The position numbers and the translations under genes were made by a program. A stretch of DNA of 64,000 nucleotides from Shewanella mangrovi. GTDB taxonomy: Bacteria > Pseudomonadota > Gammaproteobacteria > Enterobacterales > Shewanellaceae. Below, one piece after another: positions 34,637 to 43,015 of this stretch (the stretch's first letter is position 1; each line of letters begins with the position of its first letter). The stretch is from the NCBI RefSeq assembly GCF_000753795.1, contig NZ_JPEO01000001.1, forward strand, positions 186,001-250,000. Reading direction: 5' to 3'. A model generated the notes under the pieces. The model searched no databases and had not been told where the DNA came from. It worked only from the letters and a program-made list of their open reading frames with translations.

Positions 34637-34766
34637 TTTTGTGACTGAAGTTTCTTTTGTTTAATTACAATTACAATTTCGTGATTTTTTAACGAAGCAA
34701 CAAAAGAATTCTCAGGGAAAGTTTAAGAGATACCGGTAGTCTTAGTTGGGTGTCGAAAAAGGCTTG

Positions 34767-34793
34767 CCGGTATTGATATAAAAACTACCGGAG
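34767..34793 (+). promoter_or_regulatory. Potential ribosome-site hairpin in receptor 2 leader
   Basis: CCGGTA (34767-34772) is fully complementary to TACCGG (34786-34791), which overlaps the GGAG ribosome site (34790-34793). An upstream CCGGTAGT (about 34734-34741) could pair with the same ACTACCGG as an alternative partner. Confidence 0.5.
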
Positions 34794-34802
34794 ATAAATG
34801 AG

Positions 34803-37667
34803 ATGTTTAAGCAAACTACATTGGCGAGCGCTATTTTTTTAGCCATCACCAGTCAAGCAGTTTACGCTGTTGAAGATGCTACTCCACCTGCTGATACAGC
34901 TACTCAACAAGCTACAGCCGACGATATGGAAGTGATTCAAGTCGTTGGTATCCGCAGCAGTCTTAACAAATCTGTTAACCTCAAGCGCCAAAACGTGCAA
35001 GTGGTTGACGCCATCGTTGCCGAAGATATCGGTAAGTTCCCTGACAATAACGTGGTTGAAGCACTACAACGTGTGACCGGTGTTCAGGTAACAGACCGTG
35101 CCTCTGGCGAAGTGAACACAGTAAGTATTCGTGGTTTGACTGACGTTACCACTACAGTGAATGGTCGTAAGATGTTTACTGCAGCGGGTCAACAAGTCGC
35201 CGTTGCGGATATTCCCGCCTCGCTGCTTGAAAGTGTTGAAGTGTTCAAAACCCGTAGTGCAAGCCAACTAGCGAGTGGCCTTGCCGGACAGATTGATATC
35301 CGTACTCACCGCCCATTTAACTTTGAAGGTTCAAAAGTGGTGGTCAACGCGCGTGGTGTTTACTCTGACCAAGCGGAAAAAACCGATCCGTCATTAAGTG
35401 CTTTGCTGAGCAACCGTTGGGACACCTCTATCGGTGAAGTCGGCGCATTGCTGAACGTGTCTTACACCGAAGCGCATTACCGTGACCAAAACGTGACGGC
35501 GGGTGCGGTTGTGCCGTTTTACGCTGGTACCGCTGGTGAAAATGGTTTTGGTACTCAGTTTGAGCGTATGTTCTCTGGCTGGCCGATGGGTTTAGACAAT
35601 GGTGTGCCATTCCAACTGGGCGCCAATGGTGAGCTACCAACGTTTGATTTGACCGATGGTGACGGCAACGTCTATCAGCAAGGTGTGCCTTATATCCTGT
35701 CGCGTGACGCGGTATTCCAAAACGACTTCACCGGTAAGCGTGAACGTCCAGCGGTTAACCTGTCATTGCAATGGGCACCTAACGATACCTCTGAATATCT
35801 GTTTGAAGCCTTCTACAACGGTTATCGTAACGAAAGCTTTAACTCTATGTTGTTCAGCTACACCGACTGGTGGGGCAATCTGGATTACGATGCACCAATG
35901 GAATTCTACGATGGCACTAACGTCGTAAAATCTCGCGTTGTAGGCAGTCCTGCTGCTTGGAGTTCTGGTGACTATTCTAAATCCAGCACCGACAGCTATG
36001 TATTTGCGTTGGGCGGTAAATGGGATATCTCATCTGATCTGCAGTTGAAATCAGAATTGGTTTATCAAACCAGTAAATACAAAACTGACTTCATCGCCAT
36101 GCGTTCTAACGCCATTGGTTTGCCTAATGTCGCGGTTAATTACAACGACGGCAACGGTATTCCAAGCTGGGCGATTGTGGAAGATGATTACACCACACAA
36201 GTTGATCTGACTCAGAGCCAATGGAACTACGGCACCTTGTATGACAACGGTGGCGAAGATGAAGGCGATTCTATTCAGTTCACCTTAGACGGCGACTACT
36301 ACTTAGACTTCGGCATTCTGACCAAAGCTAAGTTTGGTGTGCGCTATGAAAACCGTGGTGCTACGACTAAGACTCGCGGTGTTGATAACTCTAACTACGT
36401 CAACCATGACGGTGAACAGCTGAGTTCTGATATCGCGTACGCTAACCCATACTTCTTTGATGGTGAAGGCGATGTGCCAACAAGCTGGATTGTGCCACAT
36501 GGCCCAAGCCTGTATGCAAACCGCGACTACTATCGTGAGTTCTATGGCCTGCCAGCTGATGAACTAGCGCTGCGTAAAGTGTTCGATATTACTGAGAAAA
36601 CTTACGAAGCCTATGTACAGTCTGATTATGAAACTGAGCTGTTTGGCAAGCGTATTGATGGTCAAATCGGTGTACGTTATACCCGCACCGAAAATGATCT
36701 GAAGTTTATGCGCTATGAAAGCGATGAAGCGGCTAACATTCTGACGGCAACTGATACTGGTAGTGGCAGCAATGACAAGTTCCTGCCTAACTTTATCGCA
36801 CGTCTGTGGCTGACCGATGATTTAGTGGCGCGTTTTGCTTATACCCAAACCTTGCGCCAACCTGAGTTCAATCAGTTGAACCCTAACGTGGTTTACACCA
36901 AAAACCTGTCAGGTGGTTCAAACCAAACTGATACTCGTGGTAACGCCAGTGGTGGTAACCCAGATCTGAAACCGGTTGAGTCTAAAAACTATGACCTGTC
37001 GTTAGAGTACTACTTCGGTAACGGTAGCTCTATCTATGGTACTTGGTTCCGCCGCGACATTAACGGCTTTACCTATGACTCACTGACGCTAGAACGTGAT
37101 CACGTTGAGCCGGGTGAAACTGAAGCTTACGACTATATTGTTAGCCGCCCAGGTAACACCTCTAACGGTAAACTGGAAGGTTACGAGTTGGGTGCGGTGT
37201 ACTTCCCAGAAGGTCTGCCAAGCTGGTTAGATGGTATCGGTACTCAGTTGAGTGCTACCTTCTTGGATTCATCACAAGACATTCCACAGTTCAACACTGA
37301 AACTGGTGAGCTGATTGGTTACAACACCCGTGACATGTTCGGTGTATCTGACAAGTCATACAGTGCTGTGCTGATTTACGATAAAGACACCTTCAGTGCG
37401 CGTCTGTCTTATGTATGGCGTGATGACTTCTTGGCTGGTTATGACGGTACTACCTTCGCAAGCCCACGTGGTATCTACCGCAAGCCTGAGCAAAGCTTAG
37501 ATATGTCACTGAGCTATAACGTGACTGATGACTTTGTTGTCACCTTTGACGCTACCAACCTGACCAATGAGTTGTATCAGTCATACTATGAGTACTCTGA
37601 TATGTACAACTATGGCACGAGTCTATACAGCCGTACGTTCTCTCTTGGTGTACGTTACAGCTTCTAA
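34803..37667 (+). CDS. TonB-dependent receptor 2 (arabino-oligosaccharide uptake candidate)
   Basis: A 954-residue paralogue of the preceding receptor. Signal peptide 1-22, TonB box in DMEVIQVVG at about residues 40-48, then a plug domain almost identical to receptor 1 for some 130 residues (from KSVNLKRQNVQVVDAIVAED). The barrel half differs in surface loops: an insertion around residues 240-295 (FGTQFERMFSGWPMGLDNG and following) is absent or much shorter in receptor 1. It ends SLGVRYSF. Loop variation with a constant plug suggests recognition of different arabinan fragments. GGAG is 9 nt from the ATG. It has its own promoter region and terminator. Confidence 0.93.
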   Translation: MFKQTTLASAIFLAITSQAVYAVEDATPPADTATQQATADDMEVIQVVGIRSSLNKSVNLKRQNVQVVDAIVAEDIGKFPDNNVVEALQRVTGVQVTDRASGEVNTVSIRGLTDVTTTVNGRKMFTAAGQQVAVADIPASLLESVEVFKTRSASQLASGLAGQIDIRTHRPFNFEGSKVVVNARGVYSDQAEKTDPSLSALLSNRWDTSIGEVGALLNVSYTEAHYRDQNVTAGAVVPFYAGTAGENGFGTQFERMFSGWPMGLDNGVPFQLGANGELPTFDLTDGDGNVYQQGVPYILSRDAVFQNDFTGKRERPAVNLSLQWAPNDTSEYLFEAFYNGYRNESFNSMLFSYTDWWGNLDYDAPMEFYDGTNVVKSRVVGSPAAWSSGDYSKSSTDSYVFALGGKWDISSDLQLKSELVYQTSKYKTDFIAMRSNAIGLPNVAVNYNDGNGIPSWAIVEDDYTTQVDLTQSQWNYGTLYDNGGEDEGDSIQFTLDGDYYLDFGILTKAKFGVRYENRGATTKTRGVDNSNYVNHDGEQLSSDIAYANPYFFDGEGDVPTSWIVPHGPSLYANRDYYREFYGLPADELALRKVFDITEKTYEAYVQSDYETELFGKRIDGQIGVRYTRTENDLKFMRYESDEAANILTATDTGSGSNDKFLPNFIARLWLTDDLVARFAYTQTLRQPEFNQLNPNVVYTKNLSGGSNQTDTRGNASGGNPDLKPVESKNYDLSLEYYFGNGSSIYGTWFRRDINGFTYDSLTLERDHVEPGETEAYDYIVSRPGNTSNGKLEGYELGAVYFPEGLPSWLDGIGTQLSATFLDSSQDIPQFNTETGELIGYNTRDMFGVSDKSYSAVLIYDKDTFSARLSYVWRDDFLAGYDGTTFASPRGIYRKPEQSLDMSLSYNVTDDFVVTFDATNLTNELYQSYYEYSDMYNYGTSLYSRTFSLGVRYSF

Positions 37668-37687
37668 GGCATTGGCCCATTTGTCAT

Positions 37688-37717
37688 AAAGAGAGAGCCT
37701 TCGGGCTCTCTTTTTTT
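37688..37717 (+). terminator. Terminator after receptor 2
   Basis: AGAGAGCC and GGCTCTCT form a stem around a TTCG loop (37700-37703), followed by T7. Confidence 0.94.
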
Positions 37718-38262
37718 ATTGCGCTGGCAATAAAACCTAGATGGACAAGCTAACAACACACAATTCCCGCCATACCTGCTGTAAATCAAAATTTCCGTAT
37801 GGACACTTTGTTGCACAACGTTGTGCAGCAATACACGCCCAATAAAGCGCCATATTTGATCTGTTTAACATTCCTCACACTTTGTTACGCACCGGAAAAT
37901 AAGCACTGAATATGCTTTTTTATTGGTCAATAATTCGCGTGCATTTTTGCTTAAATTTAGCTTAATTAATTGTTGTAAAAAGGAAATTTCCTGCAATGTT
38001 AAGTGGCGAAAATATGCGGCTTTTCCGTTTAAAAAGGTGGTTTTGTTACCACAATGTTGCTTAATAACCGTGCTGAGAAGGGGCGTGTTATTCGTGCTAA
38101 TACCTTAGTCTAATAGACTGTGATTTTGCTATGTGTATCTAAATGTTTCTTGTTTTATTCATTTAAAAACAACATCTTGTGATAAATTGTCCGCTATAAT
38201 CTGATTTCGCCACAAAGTGAGATCTACGATCAACTATTGAGATCCTCTCAGTTGACAGTTCA

Positions 38263-38275
38263 ATAGTCATACAAT
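38263..38275. promoter_or_regulatory. Candidate AraR-like operator upstream of receptor 3
   Basis: ATAGTCATACAAT fits the locus palindrome at 10 of 12 positions and shares GTCATACAATA with the other two receptors. Confidence 0.55.
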
Positions 38276-38387
38276 AGTATTTTACACGAATAACATATTC
38301 TTAACTCTTGTTGCTATCGTTGGGGGCAACATGCGGCAACAGGAGTAAGACGCAAGACCGGAAAGTCTGGTTGGTGTCGAAGGCTTA

Positions 38388-38412
38388 CCGGCTCAAATAA
38401 TAACTACCGGAG
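38388..38412 (+). promoter_or_regulatory. Conserved leader box of receptor 3
   Basis: TTACCGGCT (about 38385-38393) and ACTACCGGAGA (38403-38413) repeat the paired boxes seen before receptors 1 and 2. Here only CCGG-CCGG (4 bp) can pair, so the hairpin is weaker. The preceding GTTGGTGTCGAAGGCTTACC is also shared. Confidence 0.4.
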
Positions 38413-38421
38413 AACAAACAG

Positions 38422-41196
38422 ATGTTTAAGCAGACCTATCTGGCAAGTGCCGTTCTGTTGGCGTTGTCTAGCCAAGTTGCCTTTGCAGCTGAAGACAATG
38501 CTGCAACTAAGGAACAACAAGCTGCAGATGACATGGAAGTCATTCAAGTTGTTGGTATTCGTAGCAGTTTGAACAAAGCCGTTAACCTCAAGCGTCAAAA
38601 CGTCCAAGTTGTTGATGCAATCGTTGCCGAAGATATCGGTAAATTCCCAGATAACAACGTAGTCGAAGCCTTGCAACGCGTGACCGGCGTACAGGTAACT
38701 GACCGTGCTTCTGGTGAAGTTAACACTGTGACCATTCGTGGTCTGACTGACGTCACCACGACTGTTAACGGTCGTGAAATGTTTACTGCAGCAGGCCGCT
38801 CACTGGCGGTTGCCGATATTCCAGCCGCTTTGCTGGAAACTGTAGAAGTCTATAAAACCCGTTCTGCCAGCCAGTTGGAAAGTGGTATTGCGGGTCAGTT
38901 AGATGTGCGTACTCAACGGCCATTTAACTTTGAAGGCGCTAAATTCGTAATGAACGCCCGGGGCGTTTATCAAGATCAAGCTGAAAAAACAGATCCTATC
39001 GTCAGTGCTCTGGTGAGTAACCGTTGGGACAGCTCTATCGGTGAATTAGGTGCGTTGTTGAACGTGTCTTACACCCGCACTAATTACCGCGACCAAAGCG
39101 CAACTCCAGGTGCATTTGTACCTTTCCGCGCTGACAACCTTGAACGTATGTTCCCAGACCGCTATGACTGGACACCTGGCTTAGAACATGGTCTAGACAC
39201 AACTCCGGGTTCAACCATCCATGATTCAGCCACTGGTGACGACGTAGAATATCTGTTGTCTCGTGACGCGATTTTCCAAAGTGATTTCACTGGTAAGCGT
39301 GAACGCCCAGCAGTTAACTTGTCATTACAATGGGCTCCTAACGATACTTCTGAATACCTGTTTGAAGGTTTCTACAATGGTTACCGTAATGAGAGCTTCA
39401 ACAACCTGCTGTTCTCATTTGCTGACTGGTGGGGCGCTCCTGCCAGCACTTATCCAGAGCTGTATGACGGCACCAACGTAATTCACTCTCGTGGCTTAGG
39501 TGCACCGTACTCATTCACCTCTGGTGATTTAACCAAGAGCCAAACTGATACCTACATGTTTGCCTTGGGTGGTAAGTGGGATCTGAGTGCTGATACCACT
39601 ATCAAGTCTGAGTTGGTATACCAAACCAGCGAATACAAAACTGAATTCCTGGCGATGCGTACCGATACCGTATTGCCATATCTGGACGTTAACTTTAACG
39701 AAAAAGATGGCACTCTGGCGTGGGACGTTCTGACTGGAGAAGGTGGCGAGTCAGTTGCCTTGACCGATCCGTCAATGTGGAACACTGCACAGATGTATGA
39801 CAACGGTGGTAAGAGCAAAGGCGATGCGCTGACTTACACCTTTGATGCTGATCTGTACTTGGATTGGGGCATCTTTACCAAGGCTAAAGCGGGTCTGCGC
39901 TATGACTTGCGTACCGCTAAAGACTATACCCGCGGCTTAGATGGTTACAATCAGCAAAATCTGGCTGATCTGGACCCAAGCATGCTGCACACCAACAGCG
40001 GATTCTTTGATGGCGAAGCTAATATTCCTAGCTCTTGGGTAACCATCAATGGTCATGAGCTGTGGAAAAACCGTGACGCTTATCGTGAGCTGTATGGTTT
40101 CTATTCTGATGCTAACGCGGGTCAGTTAGATCTTGAACAAACGTTCGATATCGAGCAAACCACTTGGTCGTTCTACGCACAAAGTGATTTCGAAACTGAA
40201 CTGTTTGGTAAGCGTTTAGATGGTCAAATTGGTGTGCGTTACACACACGCAAAAGCGGATATGACCTTCTTCAACGTGGATGCCGCCGAAGGTGAAGAAA
40301 ACACCAGTGACGCAACCAACAGCAGCAGCAAATTCCTGCCAAACTTGGTAATGCGTTATCACCTGACTGATGACTTGCTGGCGCGTTTTGCATATACCGA
40401 AACGCTGCGTCGTCCTAACTTCGACCAATTGAACAGCTTCGTCCGTTACTACGATGACGTAACTAACATTGGTTATGGTACTGGTAGTGGTGGTAACAAA
40501 GACCTGAAACCAGTTGAATCTAAGAACTACGACTTCTCGCTGGAATACTACTTCGGTAAAGGTAGTTCTGTGTACGGTACTTACTTCTACCGTGATATTC
40601 AGGGCTTCGTATATAGCTCACTGCGTCGCGTAATGCACGAGAACGATGACGGTGAATTGTATCCATACATCGTTGGTATGCCTGACAACTCATCAAACGG
40701 TGTGTTGAAAGGGATTGAAATCGGTGGCGTATACTTCCTTGAAAATGTTCCAAGCTGGTTAGATGGCTTTGGTATTCAGGCAAGTGGTACTTTCTTGGAT
40801 TCATCACAAGATCTGCCTAACTATGAAGCAGATGGTTCGCTGAATGGTTACACCACCCGTGATATCTTCGGTGTGTCTGACTCTTCATACAGTGCTGTAT
40901 TGATTTATGAAAAAGAAGACTTCAGCACTCGTCTGTCTTATGTATGGCGTGATGCGTTCCTGAATGGTTACGACTCTGGTTCATTTGCTAACCCACGTGG
41001 CGTGTACCGTCGTCCAGAGAAGAGCTTGGACTTCCAGTTCAGCTATAACGTAACAGATGACTTGGTGGTGACATTTGATGCAACTAACATCACCAACGAG
41101 AAGTTCCAGCAATACTATGAAGATGAAAACGTCTTCAACGCAGGAACTGCTATCTACAGCCGTACCTTCGGCTTAGGTATCCGTTACTCAATGTAA
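38422..41196 (+). CDS. TonB-dependent receptor 3 (arabino-oligosaccharide uptake candidate)
   Basis: A 924-residue third paralogue. Signal peptide 1-22 (MFKQTYLASAVLLALSSQVAFA in two parts of the usual n- and h-region), TonB box in DMEVIQVVG at about 36-44, and a plug of nearly the same sequence as receptors 1 and 2. The barrel has its own loop set, for example NLERMFPDRYDWTPGLEHG and the DTVLPYLDVNFNEKDGTL region, and ends LGIRYSM with Met instead of the usual terminal Phe. GGAG is 9 nt from ATG. The third gene of the tandem array has its own promoter and terminator, so each receptor is a separate unit. Confidence 0.93.
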   Translation: MFKQTYLASAVLLALSSQVAFAAEDNAATKEQQAADDMEVIQVVGIRSSLNKAVNLKRQNVQVVDAIVAEDIGKFPDNNVVEALQRVTGVQVTDRASGEVNTVTIRGLTDVTTTVNGREMFTAAGRSLAVADIPAALLETVEVYKTRSASQLESGIAGQLDVRTQRPFNFEGAKFVMNARGVYQDQAEKTDPIVSALVSNRWDSSIGELGALLNVSYTRTNYRDQSATPGAFVPFRADNLERMFPDRYDWTPGLEHGLDTTPGSTIHDSATGDDVEYLLSRDAIFQSDFTGKRERPAVNLSLQWAPNDTSEYLFEGFYNGYRNESFNNLLFSFADWWGAPASTYPELYDGTNVIHSRGLGAPYSFTSGDLTKSQTDTYMFALGGKWDLSADTTIKSELVYQTSEYKTEFLAMRTDTVLPYLDVNFNEKDGTLAWDVLTGEGGESVALTDPSMWNTAQMYDNGGKSKGDALTYTFDADLYLDWGIFTKAKAGLRYDLRTAKDYTRGLDGYNQQNLADLDPSMLHTNSGFFDGEANIPSSWVTINGHELWKNRDAYRELYGFYSDANAGQLDLEQTFDIEQTTWSFYAQSDFETELFGKRLDGQIGVRYTHAKADMTFFNVDAAEGEENTSDATNSSSKFLPNLVMRYHLTDDLLARFAYTETLRRPNFDQLNSFVRYYDDVTNIGYGTGSGGNKDLKPVESKNYDFSLEYYFGKGSSVYGTYFYRDIQGFVYSSLRRVMHENDDGELYPYIVGMPDNSSNGVLKGIEIGGVYFLENVPSWLDGFGIQASGTFLDSSQDLPNYEADGSLNGYTTRDIFGVSDSSYSAVLIYEKEDFSTRLSYVWRDAFLNGYDSGSFANPRGVYRRPEKSLDFQFSYNVTDDLVVTFDATNITNEKFQQYYEDENVFNAGTAIYSRTFGLGIRYSM

Positions 41197-41222
41197 TCGC
41201 TTAAACATCTCATCTCCCCATT

Positions 41223-41248
41223 AAAGCCTCGCTCTGCGGGGCTTTTTA
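41223..41248 (+). terminator. Terminator after receptor 3
   Basis: AAAGCCTCGC (41223-41232) pairs with GCGGGGCTTT (41236-41245) with one G-U pair, a 3-nt loop and T5. Confidence 0.9.
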
Positions 41249-41519
41249 TTGCTCGGAAAGTGGGGCGTTTCCTGTTAGATTCAGTCACCACAGTGCTGCG
41301 GCATTCTGATATGTGAACAGTGTTGCAAACCCGCTCGACGGGTGGCGGAAATCATTGTCATATCATTGGTATGATAATAGTATTTAACTATTCTATCGCT
41401 TCTGTATTTCTGCTAGATTTCAGCAGAAGTATTTGAACGCCGGGGAGAGGCAGTAGTGCTAACGACGGTTTCGCCGCTGGTTTGCTGCCCTGGGACAAAA
41501 TTGGAATGGAAGAGAAATC
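41249..41519. other. Promoter region of the GPH symporter and GH127/146 genes
   Basis: About 270 bp. It contains ATTGTCATATCAT (41354-41366, 10 of 12 matches to the locus palindrome) overlapping a perfect inverted repeat TATCAT-TGGT-ATGATA (41361-41376). Nothing else is recognised. Confidence 0.6.
41354..41376. promoter_or_regulatory. Candidate AraR-like operator upstream of the GPH symporter
   Basis: Two overlapping palindromic registers are present: ATTGTCATATCAT and TATCATTGGTATGATA. It lies about 145 bp upstream of the start codon. Confidence 0.5.
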
Positions 41520-42923
41520 ATGAGTTCGTTCAAGTTGTCAACGTTTGAGAAGGTCGGTTTTGGTGCCGGTGACATGGCGGTTAACGTCGTGATATCGTCA
41601 TTTTTCCTGATTATCTCTTTCTTTTATACTGATATTTTTGGTCTTAAACCCACAGATATGGGGGTAATGTTTCTGATTGTGCGTATTTTGGACGGTATTG
41701 CCGATCCAATCATGGGCACAATCACGGATAAGGTCACCACACGCTGGGGACGTTATCGTCCTTACCTGTTGTTCCTATCTGTCCCATTCGGGGTTTCAAT
41801 CTTCCTGACGTTCAGCACGCCAGACTTTGATTACAACCTTAAACTGGCATACGCATACGCGACATATACCCTCGTCACCCTGATGTTTACTGGTGTCACC
41901 ATTCCTTATATCTCGCTGATTGGTGTGTTGACTGACGATCCTAAAGAACGTCTGTCTGCCAACGGTTATCGTTTGTTTTTTGCCAAAATTGCGGCCTTCT
42001 TAGTCTCGATTGTGGTGCCTAAACTGGCCGATGCCGCAATTTGGGAAGGCAACAAAGCGCTGGGCTATAAGATGTCAATGGGGCTGATGGCGCTGTTGGG
42101 GATTGGCCTGCTGCTATTCTGCTTCTTCTCGACCAAAGAACGTCTGGAGCACAACGTTGATCCTAAGCCTATCTCCAGCCAGATGAAGTATCTGCTCAAA
42201 AATGACCAGATGATGATCCTTTGCGGCGTGTGCCTGCTAGGGACCGTGGGTTACGTTATCCGTAACTCCATTGCGATCTACTACGCACAATACTACCTGC
42301 ATACAGACAAAGGCATGTTCCTTGGTACTGGGGTTGTCGCAGCGATTCTTGCGATGGTGGCTTCTACCTGGATCACCAAACGTTACTGCAAACTGAAACT
42401 GTTCCGTTACAGCCAAATGGCAGTGGGTGTGATCAGTGCGCTGATGTTCTTTATGGTCGGCGGCCCTGATGATGTGGTGACCGCGTTTGTATTGTACTTC
42501 CTGCTGTCGTTTGTAGTGGATCTGCACGCACCAGTATTTTGGTCTGCCATTGTGGAAGCGGTGGACTACGGTGAAGTTAAAACGGGTGAACGTGTGGCTG
42601 GCTTGGCGTTCGGTGGTATCTCGTTCTTCCAAAAAGCGGGGATGGGGGTTGCCGGTGCCGTTGTCGGTTGGTTACTGACGCAATTCGGTTATGTTGCTGA
42701 CCAAGCGCAATCTACCAGCTCTCTGCTGGGCATTTCACTCATGTTGACCGTCATTCCTGGGGTGTTCCACTTCATTAATGGTGCGCTGATGATGAAGTAC
42801 CACATTACCGACGACGAATACCAAGAGCTGTTGACTCACTTAGATGTTCAGTTTGAAACATCGAATCAAACGCAAGAGCTAGCAGCAACTGATGACGTTA
42901 ATCTGGCGACCGGAGCTAAGTAA
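41520..42923 (+). CDS. GPH-family sugar:cation symporter
   Basis: A 467-residue inner-membrane transporter of the glycoside-pentoside-hexuronide family (MelB/XylP type), with about twelve hydrophobic segments. The cytoplasmic loop motif RILDGIADPIMGTITDKVTTRWGRYRPY, including DxxxDPxxG and WGRYRP, is diagnostic. A second signature VEAVDYGEVKTGERVAG lies near residue 345. It probably imports L-arabinose or short arabinosides from periplasm with Na+ or H+. The GH127/146 gene begins 92 nt downstream and may be co-transcribed, but a strong hairpin sits at its 5' end. Confidence 0.92.
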   Translation: MSSFKLSTFEKVGFGAGDMAVNVVISSFFLIISFFYTDIFGLKPTDMGVMFLIVRILDGIADPIMGTITDKVTTRWGRYRPYLLFLSVPFGVSIFLTFSTPDFDYNLKLAYAYATYTLVTLMFTGVTIPYISLIGVLTDDPKERLSANGYRLFFAKIAAFLVSIVVPKLADAAIWEGNKALGYKMSMGLMALLGIGLLLFCFFSTKERLEHNVDPKPISSQMKYLLKNDQMMILCGVCLLGTVGYVIRNSIAIYYAQYYLHTDKGMFLGTGVVAAILAMVASTWITKRYCKLKLFRYSQMAVGVISALMFFMVGGPDDVVTAFVLYFLLSFVVDLHAPVFWSAIVEAVDYGEVKTGERVAGLAFGGISFFQKAGMGVAGAVVGWLLTQFGYVADQAQSTSSLLGISLMLTVIPGVFHFINGALMMKYHITDDEYQELLTHLDVQFETSNQTQELAATDDVNLATGAK

Positions 42924-43015
42924 TCAATGATGAATTGCAATCAGCCGCTATGGGTGAAAGCACCAACAATATGGAATGAGGCCGGGATGCCAGTGTTTGG
43001 CAAACCCGGGTTCGC

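Larger units (their letters stand above)
34070..34802. other. Spacer between receptors 1 and 2
   Basis: About 730 bp without a gene. The first 250 bp have mixed composition with one small inverted repeat (TGCCGT with ACGGCA, near 34119-34138), perhaps a decayed sequence. The rest is AT-rich promoter DNA with the operator-like GTCATACAATATGAT at 34622-34636 and the conserved receptor leader (about 34730-34802). Confidence 0.7.
37718..38421. other. Spacer between receptors 2 and 3
   Basis: About 700 bp, AT-rich, with no gene that can be supported. The last 160 bp hold the operator-like site at 38263-38275 and the receptor leader. A perfect short inverted repeat TTGCACAACGTTGTGCA lies near 37812-37828; its role is unclear. 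Confidence 0.7.

Noticed and set aside
37923..38108. 61-codon frame between receptors 2 and 3
   Set aside because: Low-complexity AT-rich peptide with no homology that I can see, in promoter DNA.
31192..41196. Bacteroidetes-style SusC/SusD pairs
   Set aside because: No SusD-like lipoprotein follows any receptor, and the receptors lack the SusC N-terminal extension.
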